A stretch of 64,000 bases of DNA from Fallopia convolvulus (taxonomy: Eukaryota; Streptophyta; Magnoliopsida; Caryophyllales; Polygonaceae). A model generated the notes under the pieces. That model made no database searches. It saw nothing but the letters and a program-made list of their open reading frames with translations, and had not been told where the DNA came from. The translations under genes and the position numbers were made by a program. The stretch is from positions 4,586,001 through 4,650,000 of the forward strand of contig OZ024736.1 in assembly GCA_964016875.1 (NCBI GenBank), in the 5' to 3' direction. Below, in pieces: positions 24,125-35,063 of this stretch (position 1 is the first letter of the stretch; each line of letters begins with the position of its first letter).

Positions 24125-25600
24125 CACTTCTCAGGTGTACTGCTGCAATTTGTCCTCTAGGGTTTTCCTCGGGACGACCCGGAAGATTCCCTTGAGGTCT
24201 TGGAATCTATGTAGCGAGGTTGCCAAGTTGGGAGTTTACGCTCTTTCTCCACGTGTCAAATTCTCCCAATTGTGTATGTACACCTTTTATTTGATTCTTT
24301 AGGTCAGTCCGGACTCCATCAATCTTAGTTTTGATACCATTTTTTACTCAATTGGTTCCTTCATGAAGTCCATGCACCAAAGATGGTGGCTCTTGATAGC
24401 CTGGAGGTTTAAAGGGTGGGGGCCGTCTATCCGGTGGAGGGGTGCATAGTTGCCCCAGGTGGGTTGATTGTTGTTCCTCCCTGCATAAGAATTATGTACT
24501 TGGTTCCCATAGGGACCTCTCATATAGTTAGCTTCTTCATATTCCTTAGTAGCACGACCTGTTGCAAGTTAGTGTAGGCAAAAGTAGCATGGGCTTGAGA
24601 CCCGCATTCTTCACAAGACTAAGATGATTTAAGATAACTTACTTGCTTTTTCAGGCGGTTGATCTCGTCTTGCAAGAACTGGCATTTCACCTCGGGGTCT
24701 ACCTCAGCTGCATGTGGATTATACAGCTTCTTTTGGGGATGTTGGGCTTGCTGCATTCCATACATTGCATCATAGTTGGTCATCTTGTCTAGAAACGTCC
24801 ACGCCTCATCGGGATCCATCTCTATGAAACCGCAAGCAGTATGCAAGTTGATGTGGTTCTTTGTCTCAACATTTATACCCTGAAAGAATATATCTTGTAG
24901 AACGTATTGCGGTTGCCCATGGGTGGGGCATTGCCTCAGCATCTCCTTGAATCGCTCCCATGTCTCCACAAATGTCTCGTTAGGCAGATGGTGATAGAAG
25001 TAATACGCTTCCTTAACTTCGTAGTCTTGGCAGGAGGGAAGAACTTAGTCATGAATAAGTCATGCAAGGTTCTCCACGTCCTTACGATCTAGGAGGTAAG
25101 CTTTCTAGGCAGCTTAGGGCCTTCCCTGCAAGAGACCATTTAAAAGCTTTTAGTTGGACATATTCTAAAGAAACACCATCAGCAGGAATGGTGTCACATA
25201 AATCAACAAAATTACGAATATGCTCCATAGGGCACTCAGTAGGTTTTCCCTCGAACTGAACCCTCTTAATTAAGGATATAAACTGAGATTTAATCTCAAA
25301 AGCCCTTTATATCTCAAGAAGCACTATTGTTGATTCTGGCACCCTCAGTTCCGGAAGCATATATTGTTTCGCATTCCTTGGGATAGCATTCAATTGCTCT
25401 TGTAAACGTGCAACATTAGCATCTGCAGCGTCTCTTTCAGCTTGGAGTCGCTTCGTCTGAGCTCGGAGGTCGGCCATCTGTTGTGCCATCTCTTCAGGTG
25501 TAGCCATTGCTTTGTGTTCTCTTAATCGTCGGTGGAAGGATCGCTCGGGTTCATGGTCAACTATTGGATTAGAGACAACTCGACGTCCTTCAGCTGGCAT
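24125..25600 (-). pseudogene. Athila-like gag of element B (disrupted)
   Basis: On the minus strand the N-terminus (from 25600) has a coiled-coil-like stretch with QMADLRAQTKRLQAERDAAD. From about 25320 there follows capsid-type sequence with FEIKSQFISLIKRVQFEGKP, CDTIPADGVS and LKAFKWSLAGKAL, and from about 24990 the WERFKEMLRQCPTHG block typical of Athila gag. Stops and shifts occur near 25090 and 25000. No clear zinc knuckle is seen between 24600 and 24125. Confidence 0.8.
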
Positions 25601-25923
25601 ACATTGTACGCAAAAATAAAAAACGAAATCAAAACAAAATGGGTTTCAGAGGATCGTTGGTATCGAGGCCCATGGGGTAGGTATCGAGCCTGCTATGATC
25701 CCGTAAAATTAAAACTAAAAAGAAAGAAATTGAATCCTGTCGACAAGGTCGGTACCGACCTGGGTAGGGTCGTTATCGACTCGACAATGTTTACAAAAAC
25801 AAATAGGAATATATAAGAAAATTGGGTTTACTGACAAGGTCAGTACCGAACCTACGGGGGTCGTTACCGACTCGACAAAGTCTCGAAAACGCTAAAAGAA
25901 CAAAACTTGGCACTATTGAAATC

Positions 25924-25941
25924 TCCCCGGAAACGGCGCCA
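25924..25941 (-). other. primer-binding site of element B (tRNA-Asp type)
   Basis: The plus-strand 18-mer TCCCCGGAAACGGCGCCA matches the plant tRNA-Asp(GTC) 3' end at 17 of 18 positions. It lies 3 bases inside the right LTR (start 25945), as expected for a minus-strand element. Confidence 0.9.
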
Positions 25942-25944
25942 ATT

Positions 25945-26907
25945 TGTTGAAAGGGTTTATTGACAACAAATAAGTTTATAGTCAAGACCCTGCGGAGTAC
26001 ATGGGAGTCAGGTTCGTCCACGGAAGATAGTCAGTATCATTTTTTGTTACTTGGAGCGTAAGTAATCAACAAAGTAAGGGTTTTTATCAAGAGAAAGAGA
26101 AAAATATAAGGTTTAGGGTATCCCCACAACAACAATTATGCATGAAAACGCTAATGAAACATAAAGATCATACTTTTATCACATAAAGGTGTCAACTTTC
26201 GTCAACCAAAGCAAGTAAATCAACTAACTTTCGTTCAATCAATAAACTTACTATCTAATCTCTTCTACTTCAACTAGGATTGATCTGCTTTCGCTTCAAA
26301 ACCCTAAATTGACTATTTTGATTCAAGGTTTCCTCTTTTGCTTCAACTATGAATGAGAAATTCCCTTCAACTTTCGTTTCAAGGATTAAGAACAAGAGAA
26401 TAGATTCATGCAATAAAAACAATCATAATCACAAACAAGCATGCACAACCATTGTTGGGTTTAACCTCAACCTTAGAAGGAGAGACTACTCACTATTCAT
26501 AATTAAAAACATCTAAATTAAATTAAAGAAGAAAAGAGAAGGTTACAATAGAATCCACAACAAAAATTGTCTTCCAAGTAATCTCCACAAACTCTTTTCT
26601 CTCTCACGCCTCACACCGCCTCTCTCTCTCTCTCTCTCTCTCTACCCTAAAACTAGGTTAATTGTGCATAAGAAAACTAAAGCTAGAACAAGAGTATTTA
26701 TAGAGAAAACTATTCTATCTGTAAGGAAATAAATCTCTAAAAGATATATCCCTTCTATTAGGAAATAAATCTAATCTATTAAAAGATATATCATTAAGGA
26801 AACTAATAAAATCATAAAAATATGGGATAAAAGACTTTAATTATGCCGACTTTAATGTCTTCTACCAACATGGGACCCTCGGTACTGACCCCGTCAGGGT
26901 CGGTAGA
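25945..26907 (-). repeat. 5' LTR of element B, truncated
   Basis: It starts TGTTGAAAGGG and follows the left LTR (13992 on) closely up to about 26907 (GGTCGGTAGAT), where similarity stops and copia gag sequence begins. About 480 bp of the LTR are missing. It includes a CT dinucleotide run at about 26621-26642 that is longer than in the left LTR. Confidence 0.85.
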
Positions 26908-27721
26908 TTTGATCGGACCGGTGCCAGCATTGAAGTGCGGTGTGCCTACGTTTTTGATTTACTTGAGAAGTCGGTCGTGTGTCATGGCCGCCGGTGAAGT
27001 TGGAGTTTCCCTTGCATCGAAATATAGAACCACCACCATTGTTGTTGTTGGTTTTGTGGTTTCCTCTGCAATTTCCGCCTCCATGCCCAGTACCTCTTCC
27101 TCTGTTGTTTACTCTGCCACGATCCCTACTTTATGTGAAGTTGGCCTCTGTTTTCTCAATTGTGTTGAATAATTGTGCCCTGAAGGTTCGATGCGTGCCG
27201 ACTCAACCGGGCCTCATGAACGAGTAGAAAGGACAACATCTGAGTTGAGTTGGGTAGCTGGAACTGCGTAGAGAGGGAGGCAACTATCGGGTCATACTCG
27301 CTTCCAAGATCGGCAAGCAAGAAGGTGAAAAATTCTTCGTCGGAGAGACTTTGCCCGGCGCTAACGACAAGGAAGACAAGACTGCAACCTTTGGTGACGA
27401 GCTCGGTTATGGATTCGCCGCCCTTATTTAAGCAGGCTAGTTGCAGCCTAGTGTGGACGAGTCGTGCGCTGGATCGGGCAGAGAAGAACTCATGTATGGG
27501 TGGTCCAAACCTCCTGCGTTGAAGTGTAGTCCATGATCTGGGCTAAAACTATCTGAAAGAGGGACATCGTCAGTATGGACAAAACAAGTTGGTCCTTTGT
27601 GAGCCATTCACTGAGTTGTGGGTTTAATTTGCCATCGATGAGGGCTAGTGGACGAGGCAGAGAGCCATCTTGTAGGATCGTTAGGACGTATAGGTTGTCG
27701 ACTTCAACTAGGTCGTCAACC
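26908..27721 (-). pseudogene. copia gag fragment (same element as 12040-13991)
   Basis: Read on the minus strand from about 27700: ALIDGKLNPQLSEWLTKDQLV, then SILTMSLFQIVLAQIMDY, the N-terminal gag of Ale-type copia elements. Near 27150-26915 comes an R/G-rich region and a decayed zinc knuckle ending in HTALQCWHRSDQ. Stops and shifts are frequent. It lacks protease and integrase, which were lost at the junction with element B. Orientation and order agree with the copia RT left of element B. Confidence 0.75.
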
Positions 27722-29360
27722 TCTTAAGTAAATGCAGCGGAAATAAACTACAAGAAAGACATACTTGAACACAATGATTTTTGTAGTGGAAACAATTGAT
27801 TGATGAACTCTATCAACCAAGTGTGAAAACCACTCCCTTTCAAGTTCTCGCTTGGAAGGATTAAAAGTCATATCTTGCTTTATTGATCTTTTGGATTCTT
27901 TACAAGAACACCCTAGATCTAGACCTACTTCCCAAGCACTCTATAACTCGTTGTGAACTCTCTTTTTCTTATCGAAGCCAAACTTCTTGACACACTCCTT
28001 GAGATACTTTTGTTGATGTACTCTTGTACCTTCACTTCCTTGAGCAACTTGAAGTCCTAAGAAGAAATTAAGTTCACCAACCATACTCATTTCAAATTCA
28101 CTGGCCATGAGGTTAGCGAACTTCTTCACAAGTTTATCATTTGTAGAACCGAAGATGATTTAGTCAATGTAGACTTGCACAACTAGAGTGTGCTTTCCCT
28201 CTTTAAGAAGAAAAAGGGTCTTATCCACTTGTCCTCGAACATGTCCGTGTTGTAGCAAAAACTAAGAGAGCCTGTCATACCAAGCTCGTGGTGCTTGCTT
28301 CAAACCGTAAAGTGCTTTGTCGAGTTTAAAAACATGATCCGGGTGGGTGACATCTTCAAAGCTTGGGGTTTGTTCTACGAAAATTTCTTCTTTAAGAAAG
28401 TCAATCAGAAAGGCAGTCTTAACATACATTTATTGAAGGTTGAATCCATGATGAGCTACATAAGAAATCAAGAGACGAATTGCCTCCAGATGTGCTACAA
28501 GAGCGAATGTATCATCATAATCTATCCCTTCGTGTTGGTTATGCCCCTTAACCACAAGTCTTGCTTTGTTTTTCACAACGTTTCCAGAATCATCAAGCTT
28601 ATTTCTATATACCCAACGTGTTCCAATAACAGTTCTATCTTTGGGTCGTGGAACTAGGTGCCAAACCTTGTTTCTCTCAAACTGATGAAGTTCTTCTTGC
28701 ATAGAGCACACTCAATATGGATCCTTTAGGGCTTGATACACATTCTTGGGTTCCTTAATAGAGAGAAATGCGTTTAATGCGAAAAAATTCTTAAGTGACG
28801 AACGTGTTTGAACACCTTTTGAGTATTTAGAGATGATGTTGGTTACTGGGTGAGCAACTTTTTGTTAATAGTTCAACTGAAGTTGAGTGAGGTCAACCAC
28901 CTCGCTATCATGACCCTGCTGAGTGTTAGAGTTATCTATATATGCGGCTTCTTCACTTGGATCAGACACAACATCATCAAAATCTTCATTTTCTTTTGCC
29001 TCTTCCAAAGCAGGCATATCAGAATTCTTTGATCCGTTCACCAGTTCTGGGTTGTCAACTACAAGACTTCGGAATATATCAACAACTTGATCTCTAGACT
29101 CATCATAGAGATGAAAACCTATATCTCCTTTATCTTTTTCTTCAATAGAGCTTCCTCCCATTGTTTTCTCATCATCACAACATGAACACTTTCTTCTACT
29201 TTCATTGTTCACTTATTGAAGATTTTATAGGCTTTGCTATGTTGAGAGTAGCCCACAAAAGTTCCTTCATCACTTCTAGCATCCATCTTGCCCAGATAAT
29301 CCTTGTCGTTGTTGTGCACAAAACATTTACAACCACATGTCCTTAGGTGGGCGACGTTCA
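27722..29360 (-). pseudogene. Sirevirus-like copia remnant: integrase end and reverse transcriptase
   Basis: On the minus strand: the integrase tail with HLRTCGCKCFVHNN and EGTFVGYSQHSKAYKIFNK (29360-29209), an acidic linker (29212-28865), then RT with ELHQFERNKVWHLVPRP, GTRWVYRNKLDDSGNVV, HNQHEGIDYDDTF (28711-28430), ALYGLKQAPRAWYDRL, and a YID-stop-IIFGST version of the YVDD site near 28160, ending KKFGFDKKKRVHNEL at 27944. The next 200 bp may be a piece of its 3' LTR, ending near TTTCCGCTGCATTTA at about 27735. The active-site stop and several frame changes make it dead. It is truncated on both sides, by the other copia and by the Tat element. Confidence 0.85.
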
Positions 29361-30536
29361 ATGCAGATCTCGCGATCCCGTTCGCGACGTTCAAGGACGC
29401 GGGACACAGAGTTGTCCGAAATAGCCGAGAGTGCTATGCACCCCATGAAGTCAAAGTTGCATCGCCAATCCGTCGAGGTCGGGTATCGTAACCCTTTCGT
29501 GGCTGAGATCGAAGAGGCACCTATGCCCAAAGGTTTCCACTGGCCAAAAATGGGGCTCTACGACGACACGGCCGACCCCGAGGACCACGTGAAACACTTC
29601 GCCGTCCAAATGAATGTCAACGACTACAATGACGCCATTTTCTGCCATATCTTCCCGACAACCCTGGACAAGCCCGCGATGACGTGGTTCATAAGCCTCA
29701 AAATAGAGTCGGTGGCCTCGTTCTCTCAACTATGTGAATCCTTCATCGGGCATTTCAACGGCTCAAGGAAGCATAAGAAGAACATGCGGGATCTCCGCGG
29801 TATTGAGCAGGGAGAGAACGAGCTTTGGGGCACCTTTTTCACGAGGTTCACCACCGTGGTCGCGGAGATCGCACACATCGACGAGGCATCGGTGCGAGAT
29901 ACCCTCATGGGCAACCTGTGTCTGGGTCCTTTCAAGAATTTCATTTTCTTGAAGTGCCCGACGACATACGACAGCCTGTGCGCCCGGATCACGGCCCAGG
30001 TGTGCGCCGAACACGCTGCCAACCAGAGCTCACGATCGAAGACCGACAAAGAAATCGTCGCCGAGGATAAAGGGAAGGAAAAAGTGGTCGTGTCGTCCGC
30101 AAGGGATGCGTATGTTACGCAGACCTATAACTCCGTCAACTACAACAATAACAACAGAAACAGAAACAACAACAACAGGAACAACAACAACAATGAAAAC
30201 AGGAATAATAACCACTATAACAACCGCGGTGGCGGCGGTGGAGGTTGGAGCTGCTTCGGTGGGAAACCACGAGGTTATAGAGGCAAGGGCGGCCCCGCGT
30301 ACAACCCGAATGAAAAAGGGTGCGCCAACCCAGTGTCGGGGGCCAACGCCGTGCAGCAAGGCCCAGGCCAGGCTCGGGCCAACTACGTTGAGCAACAAGC
30401 TCCCGCGAAGCAGGCACGGTCTGGGTAGACGGCAACACCCAACGGTTACATCCATACCATCTCGGGTGTACCCTCGCTGGCCGGGTCAAGCCAGGCGGAG
30501 AGAAAAAGGTACGCGAGGGCAAGCCACCACAAGCCC
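29361..30536 (+). pseudogene. Tat-type gag
   Basis: The frame holds the Tat capsid signature: NPFVAEIEEAPMPKGFHWP, YDDTADPEDHVKHFA, an FPTTLDKPAMTWF block and LCESFIGHFNGSRKHKKN. The C-terminal part is a long Asn-rich tract (about 30130-30220), then a glycine run and GYRGKGGPAYNPN; no CCHC knuckle is seen. The frame would continue into protease but for a TAG at 30426-30428, which sits where a glutamine CAG would be expected. The true N-terminus may be lost at the left junction. Confidence 0.85.
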
Positions 30537-31358
30537 TTGGTATTCAGCATTGCCCAGACCTCGCGGTCCCACGTAGGCTTGGCCTTCACCTCCGAAGATG
30601 CCGAGGGACTCCACATGCCGCACTCGAACCCTTTGGTAGTGCACGCTCAAATCGGCTCAAAAATGGTGAAGCGAGTGCTGGTGGACACGGGGTCCTCCGT
30701 GGACATCATGTACTACGGCGCTTTCGCGCAATTGGGCATCTCCGAGACATCCCTAAAACCCTATGTTGGGATGCTCACCTCCTTCTCGGGGAACGAAGTC
30801 GACGTCGCCGGTCTCATAGACCTTTGGATGACGCTGGGCACCGGCTCCACAAGGAGAACCGAGATGGTGGAATTCACGGTTGTACACCTGCCTTCGGTGT
30901 ACAATGTAATTATCGGGAGGGTCTCCCTGACGAAGTTCCAGGCGGTGGTATCCATCTACCACCTCAAAATGAAATTCCCTGTCGACGACGGGGTTGGGGA
31001 AGTAAAAGGCAACCAAGAAGAGAGTCGTGTTTGCTACGCGACCTCGGCAAAATAAAAATGCCCGGTGTTTATGGTGGAATCCCCCATCGAGGCCGACCTC
31101 GAGGTCCGGGGCTTCACGCTCCCTACCCGTGAAGTAGAAAGAAGGGTAATATCCCCCTTCGAGAGCAAATCTAAGAAGATCTACATGGGGGAATGTCTCT
31201 CCGGGACGTCAGCAATATCACTAGAAGCCCTGCTTGCTACGTCCCGCGATATGTTCGCTTGGACCGCACAGGACCTCCACGGCGTCCCACGAACCGTGGC
31301 CCAACACTCTCTAAACGTTGATGTCACCACTCGCCCTGTGGTGCAGTGACGAAGAAAG
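30537..31358 (+). pseudogene. Tat-type protease and linker to RT
   Basis: This is in the same frame as gag. It contains the aspartic protease motif KRVLVDTGSSVDIMYYGAF and the later YNVIIGRVSLTKFQAVVS block. A TAA at 31053 and a TGA at 31347 interrupt the linker to RT; the latter is CGA-to-TGA-like. The protease core itself is uninterrupted. Confidence 0.85.
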
Positions 31359-32661
31359 ATGAATGAAGAAAGGGCAAACGCTGCAAATGACGAGGTGACA
31401 AAGCTACTGGCCGCGGAATTCATCCGCGAAGTCCAGTACCCAAGATGGCTGTCCAACGTCGTATTGGTCAAGAAGGCCAGCGGCAAGTGGCGGATGTGCG
31501 TGGACTTCAAGGACCACAACAAAGCATGCTGCAAAGATAGCTATCCCCTGCCCTCGATCAACGAAATCGTTGATTCAACCGCGGGGCACGGGGTCTTGAG
31601 TTTCCTTGACGCATACTCGGGGTACAATCAGATCTCGATGAATCAGCGTTATGAGCAAGAGACGTCCTTCATCACGTAGCGAGGGACGTACTGCTACAAG
31701 GTCAAGCCCTTCGGCCTTAAAAACGCTGGGGCCACCTTCCAGCGCCTCATCGACCGGGTCTTCAAGAACCACCTGGGGAAAAACATGTCGGCTTACGTCG
31801 ACGACATCGTGGTACGGAGCAAAAGCCCCGAGGAACATCTGGTCGGTCTCGTCGAGGTCTTTGTTACCCTCAAGCACAACCGTCTCAGCCTGAACCCCGA
31901 GAAGTGCATCTTCGGCATATCATCGGGGAAGTTCTTAGGCTTCATGATCAGCGAGCGTGGGATCGACGTCAACCCCGCCAAGGTCGAGTCGATCCTCTCA
32001 ATGAGGTTGCCAATATCTTGAACTGAGGTACAACGGCTCAACAACGTTGTGAACTACCTGGGGAGGTTTTTCTCCCGCTTGGCGGACAAATCCCTTCCCT
32101 TTTTTGCTGCTCTCAAGAAAAACGACAAGTTCGTTTGGGATGAGGGACTCGAGGTTGCTTTCTCTGAGTTAAAGACCTTCCTGTCGAAGCTCCCCACATT
32201 GTCGCCTCCATTGGCGGGCGAAGACTTGCAGCTGTATGTGGCAGTAAGCCCGGAGACAGTCAGCGTGGTGCTGACCAAGCAGGCCATGCACCCAGTATAC
32301 TTCGTGAGTCGCGTGCTCCAACCTGCGGAGCAACGATACTCCCCGGCGGAGAAGATGGCGCTGGCAGTCGTGACCGCCGCAAGGCGCCTACACCCTTACT
32401 TCCATGCGCATCCCATTCAGGTTCTCTCTGACCTCCCACTTCGACAAATCCTCCACCAACCCACCCTCTCCGGGCGAATGACGAAGTGGGCAGTCGAGCT
32501 CTCCGAGTTCGACATCATCTACCTCCCAAGGACCGCGATGAAGGGGCACGCCCTCGCCGACTTTATGGTGGAGGTCACCTTCCCCGAAACTGACGCGAGC
32601 TCGGAAGAGTGGAAGGTGTTCGTGGATGGCTCACGATGCGACGCCGGTGGCGGGGCTGGCA
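31359..32661 (+). pseudogene. Tat-type reverse transcriptase and RNase H
   Basis: RT blocks in order: FIREVQYPRWLSNVVLVKK, WRMCVDFKDHNKAC, LSFLDAYSGYNQI, a TAG at 31677, FGLKNAGATFQRLID, AYVDDIVVRSKS (active site YVDD) and FLGFMISERGIDVNPAK. A TGA at 32019 follows. RNase H starts near 32200 with LQLYVAVSPETVSVVL and runs past LSDLPLRQILHQP. The second RNase H begins WKVFVDGSRCDAGGGAGI at 32610 and is cut off at about 32661. Confidence 0.9.
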
Positions 32662-33923
32662 TATACGAGGAACATGAGGGAATTTGTGACCAGCGAGGTG
32701 GAAAGAAAACTCTCGCGGAGTGTGACCAGCGAGGTTCTCTCCGTTACTAATGAGGATTGGAGGATCACGATAACACGATATATGGAAAGAGGTGTCCTCC
32801 CAGAGGACCCCGTGCAGGCTAGGAAATTGAAGATGCAGGCGGCCTGCTATTGCGTTGGCGGCGGCAAGCTCTATCGCCGAGGATATGCCGAGCCGGACTT
32901 GCTGTGCGTGCCGACCGAGTCTACAAGCCGCATCCTATACGAGGAACATGAGGGAATTTGTGGCGGCCACCCCGGGTGGCGCTCCATGTCACACAAAATC
33001 ACCCATGTAGGGTACTTTTGGCCCACCCTCAGGTAGGACGCGAGGTCCTATGTCAAGAAATGTGACGGGTGTCAAAAGCAAGGTAACCTCCAGCACGCCC
33101 CAACCTCGCGTCAACGCTCCATCCACGCCCCATGCCCCTTCGCGATGTGGGGGATGGCCATCCTAGGCCCCTTCCCCAAGGCCGTTGGCCAGGTGCGGTA
33201 CATCTTGGTCATCGTTGATTATTTCACGAAGTGGGTCGAGGCGCAAGCAATGGCAAAGATCACTAGGGCAAAAGTCTGCGAGTTCCTCTAGAAGAATCTC
33301 GTTTGCCGCTTTGGCGTCCCCATGACCATCATGACTGACCATGGCCCTCAATTTGACTACGAGGAGACAAGAACCTTCTACTCCAACCTAGGCATAGACC
33401 TCAAGTTTTCTTCTGTGGCCCACCCTTAGTCCAACGGCCAGGTTGAGAATGTCAACGCCCGCATCTTGTCCGACCTAAAGAAGCGCCTTGGCATGGCCCA
33501 AGGTCACTGGACGAAGCTTCTCCCACCGTCCTCTGGACATACCGCACCACTGCAAGTCGCACAACGGGTGACACACCTTTCGCTCTAGCCTACGGAGGCG
33601 CTAGTCCCCGTGGAAACTCTGGTCCCATCGCGAGGTAGCTGATAAAGTTCAGAGACGAATTGCGCGAGGTAGCTGACCTACGCTCCAGAGAATACAAACG
33701 GCGCGTGGCAGTATATCATGACAAAAAGGTCAGACCTCGTCTCCTGGCCACGGGTGACCTCGTCTTGAGACGTACCGAAGGTGGCAAATTGGAACCTAAC
33801 TGGGAGGAGCCATACCTCCTCAGCGAGGAGGTCGCGCCCGGAGCTTTCAAGCTTAAAGACAGCAAAGGACGTACCTTAAGCAAGACGTGGAACGTCGATC
33901 GGCTCAAAAAATATTGTGTGTAA
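32662..33923 (+). pseudogene. Tat-type integrase
   Basis: After a rearranged junction the frame changes and reads the HHCC zinc domain (HEGICGGHPGWRSMSHK ... CDGCQKQGN), then the core with WGMAILGPFPKA (first catalytic Asp replaced: an I-L context instead of the usual D), VIVDYFTKWVEA, TDHGPQFD (second Asp) and SNGQVENVN (Glu). Stops TAG at 33034, 33289 and 33427 and a frame change near 33530 break it. The C-terminal part, 33660-33923, reads REYKRRVAVYHDKKVRPR and LEPNWEEPYLL, the usual end of Tat integrase. Confidence 0.88.
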
Positions 33924-33989
33924 ACTCTCTAAACTTCACTGTTTCATACAAGTTTTGGGAATAAAGGGTTGCAGAATTTTCAAATCTCT

Positions 33990-35058
33990 CTCAAAAATGA
34001 AAATCTCGTGTTTAAAGTCCACCCCTCGCTTCCCTCTTGGGGTTGGAGAATCTCATGTTTAAGTCCACCCCTCGCTTCCCGCTTGGGGTTGGAGAATCTC
34101 GGGTTTAAATCCACCCCTTGCTTCCCGCTTGGGGTTGGAGAATCTCATGTTTAAGTCTGCCCCTCGCTTCCTGCTTGGGGTTGGAGAATCTCGTGTTTAA
34201 GTCCACCCTTCGCTTCCCTCTTGGGGTTGGAGAATCTCATGTTTAAGTCCGCCCCTCGCTTCCCGCTTGGGGTTGGAGAATCTCGTGCTTAAAGTCCACC
34301 CCTCGCTTCCCGCATGGGGTTGGAGAATCTCATGTTTATGTCGACCCCTCGCTTCCCGCTTGGGGTTGGAGAATCTTGTGTTTAAGTCCACCCCTCGCTT
34401 CCTGCTTGGGGTTGGAGAGTCTCATGTTTAAGTCCACCACTCGCTTCCCTCTTGGGGTTGGAGAAACTCGTGTTTAAATCCACCCCTCGCTTCCCGTTGG
34501 GGTTGGAGAATCTCATGTTTAAGTCCACCCCTCGCTTCCCACTTGGGGTTGGACAATTTCATGTTTAAGTCCACCCCTTGCTTCCCGCTTGGGGTTGGAT
34601 ACTCTCGTGTATAAATTCACCCCACGCTTCTCGCTTGGGGTTGGAGAATCTCGTGTTTAAGTCCACCCCTCGCTTCCCGCTTGGGGTAGGAGAATCTCCT
34701 ATTTAAGTCCACCCCTCGCTTCCCACTTGGAGTTGGAGAATCTCGTGTTTAAATCCACCCCACGCTCCTCGCTTGGGGTTGGAGAATCTCGTGTTTAAGT
34801 CCACCCTTCGCTTCCCGCTTGGGGTTGGAGAATGTCATGTTTAAGTCCACACCTCGCTTCTCGCTTGGGGTTGGAGAATCTCATGTTTAAATCCAGCCCT
34901 CGCTTCCCGCTTGGGGTTGGAGAATCTCGTGTTTAAGTCCACCCTTCGCTTCCCGCTTAGGGTTGGAGAATCTCATGTTTAAGTCCACCCCTCCCTTCCC
35001 GCTTGGGGTTGGAGAAGATCGTGTTTAAATCCATCCCTCACTTCCCGCTTGGGGATGG
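33990..35058 (+). repeat. tandem array 1, ~46-bp unit, about 23 copies
   Basis: A unit built around CCCCTCGCTTCCCGCTTGGG and GGTTGGAGAATCTCGTGTTT repeats about 23 times with scattered substitutions. ACCCC and GGGGT near the middle of the unit can pair. It begins just after the integrase stop and lies in the 3' untranslated region of the Tat element. It encodes nothing I would call a protein; open frames across it come from its periodicity. Confidence 0.95.
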
Positions 35059-35063
35059 GAACG

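Larger units (their letters stand above)
13992..26907 (-). mobile_element. Athila-like element B, gag-protease only, containing element C
   Basis: This is a minus-strand element assembled from the left LTR (13992-15438), 3' non-coding region (15439-16753), the inserted plus-strand element C (16754-22529), a 3' segment starting with GGGTTGCCTCCC at about 22594, protease (22827-24116), gag (24125-25600), a primer-binding site (25924-25941) and a truncated right LTR (25945-26907). No reverse transcriptase, RNase H or integrase belongs to B. It interrupts a copia element: copia gag lies to its right and copia RT to its left. The right LTR stops about 480 bp short, and copia protease-integrase is missing at the same place, so one deletion removed both. 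Confidence 0.8.

Noticed and set aside
26621..26642. CT dinucleotide run as a regulatory element
   Set aside because: It is a simple microsatellite in the B LTR; the matching site in the other LTR is shorter, so it is likely slippage.
30106..30576. Threonine/arginine-rich frame overlapping Tat gag
   Set aside because: It is a shifted reading of the Asn-rich gag tail; base composition explains the open frame.
33990..35058. Repeat array resembling a CRISPR array
   Set aside because: Units are contiguous and similar along their full length with no unique spacers, and the window is plant nuclear DNA.
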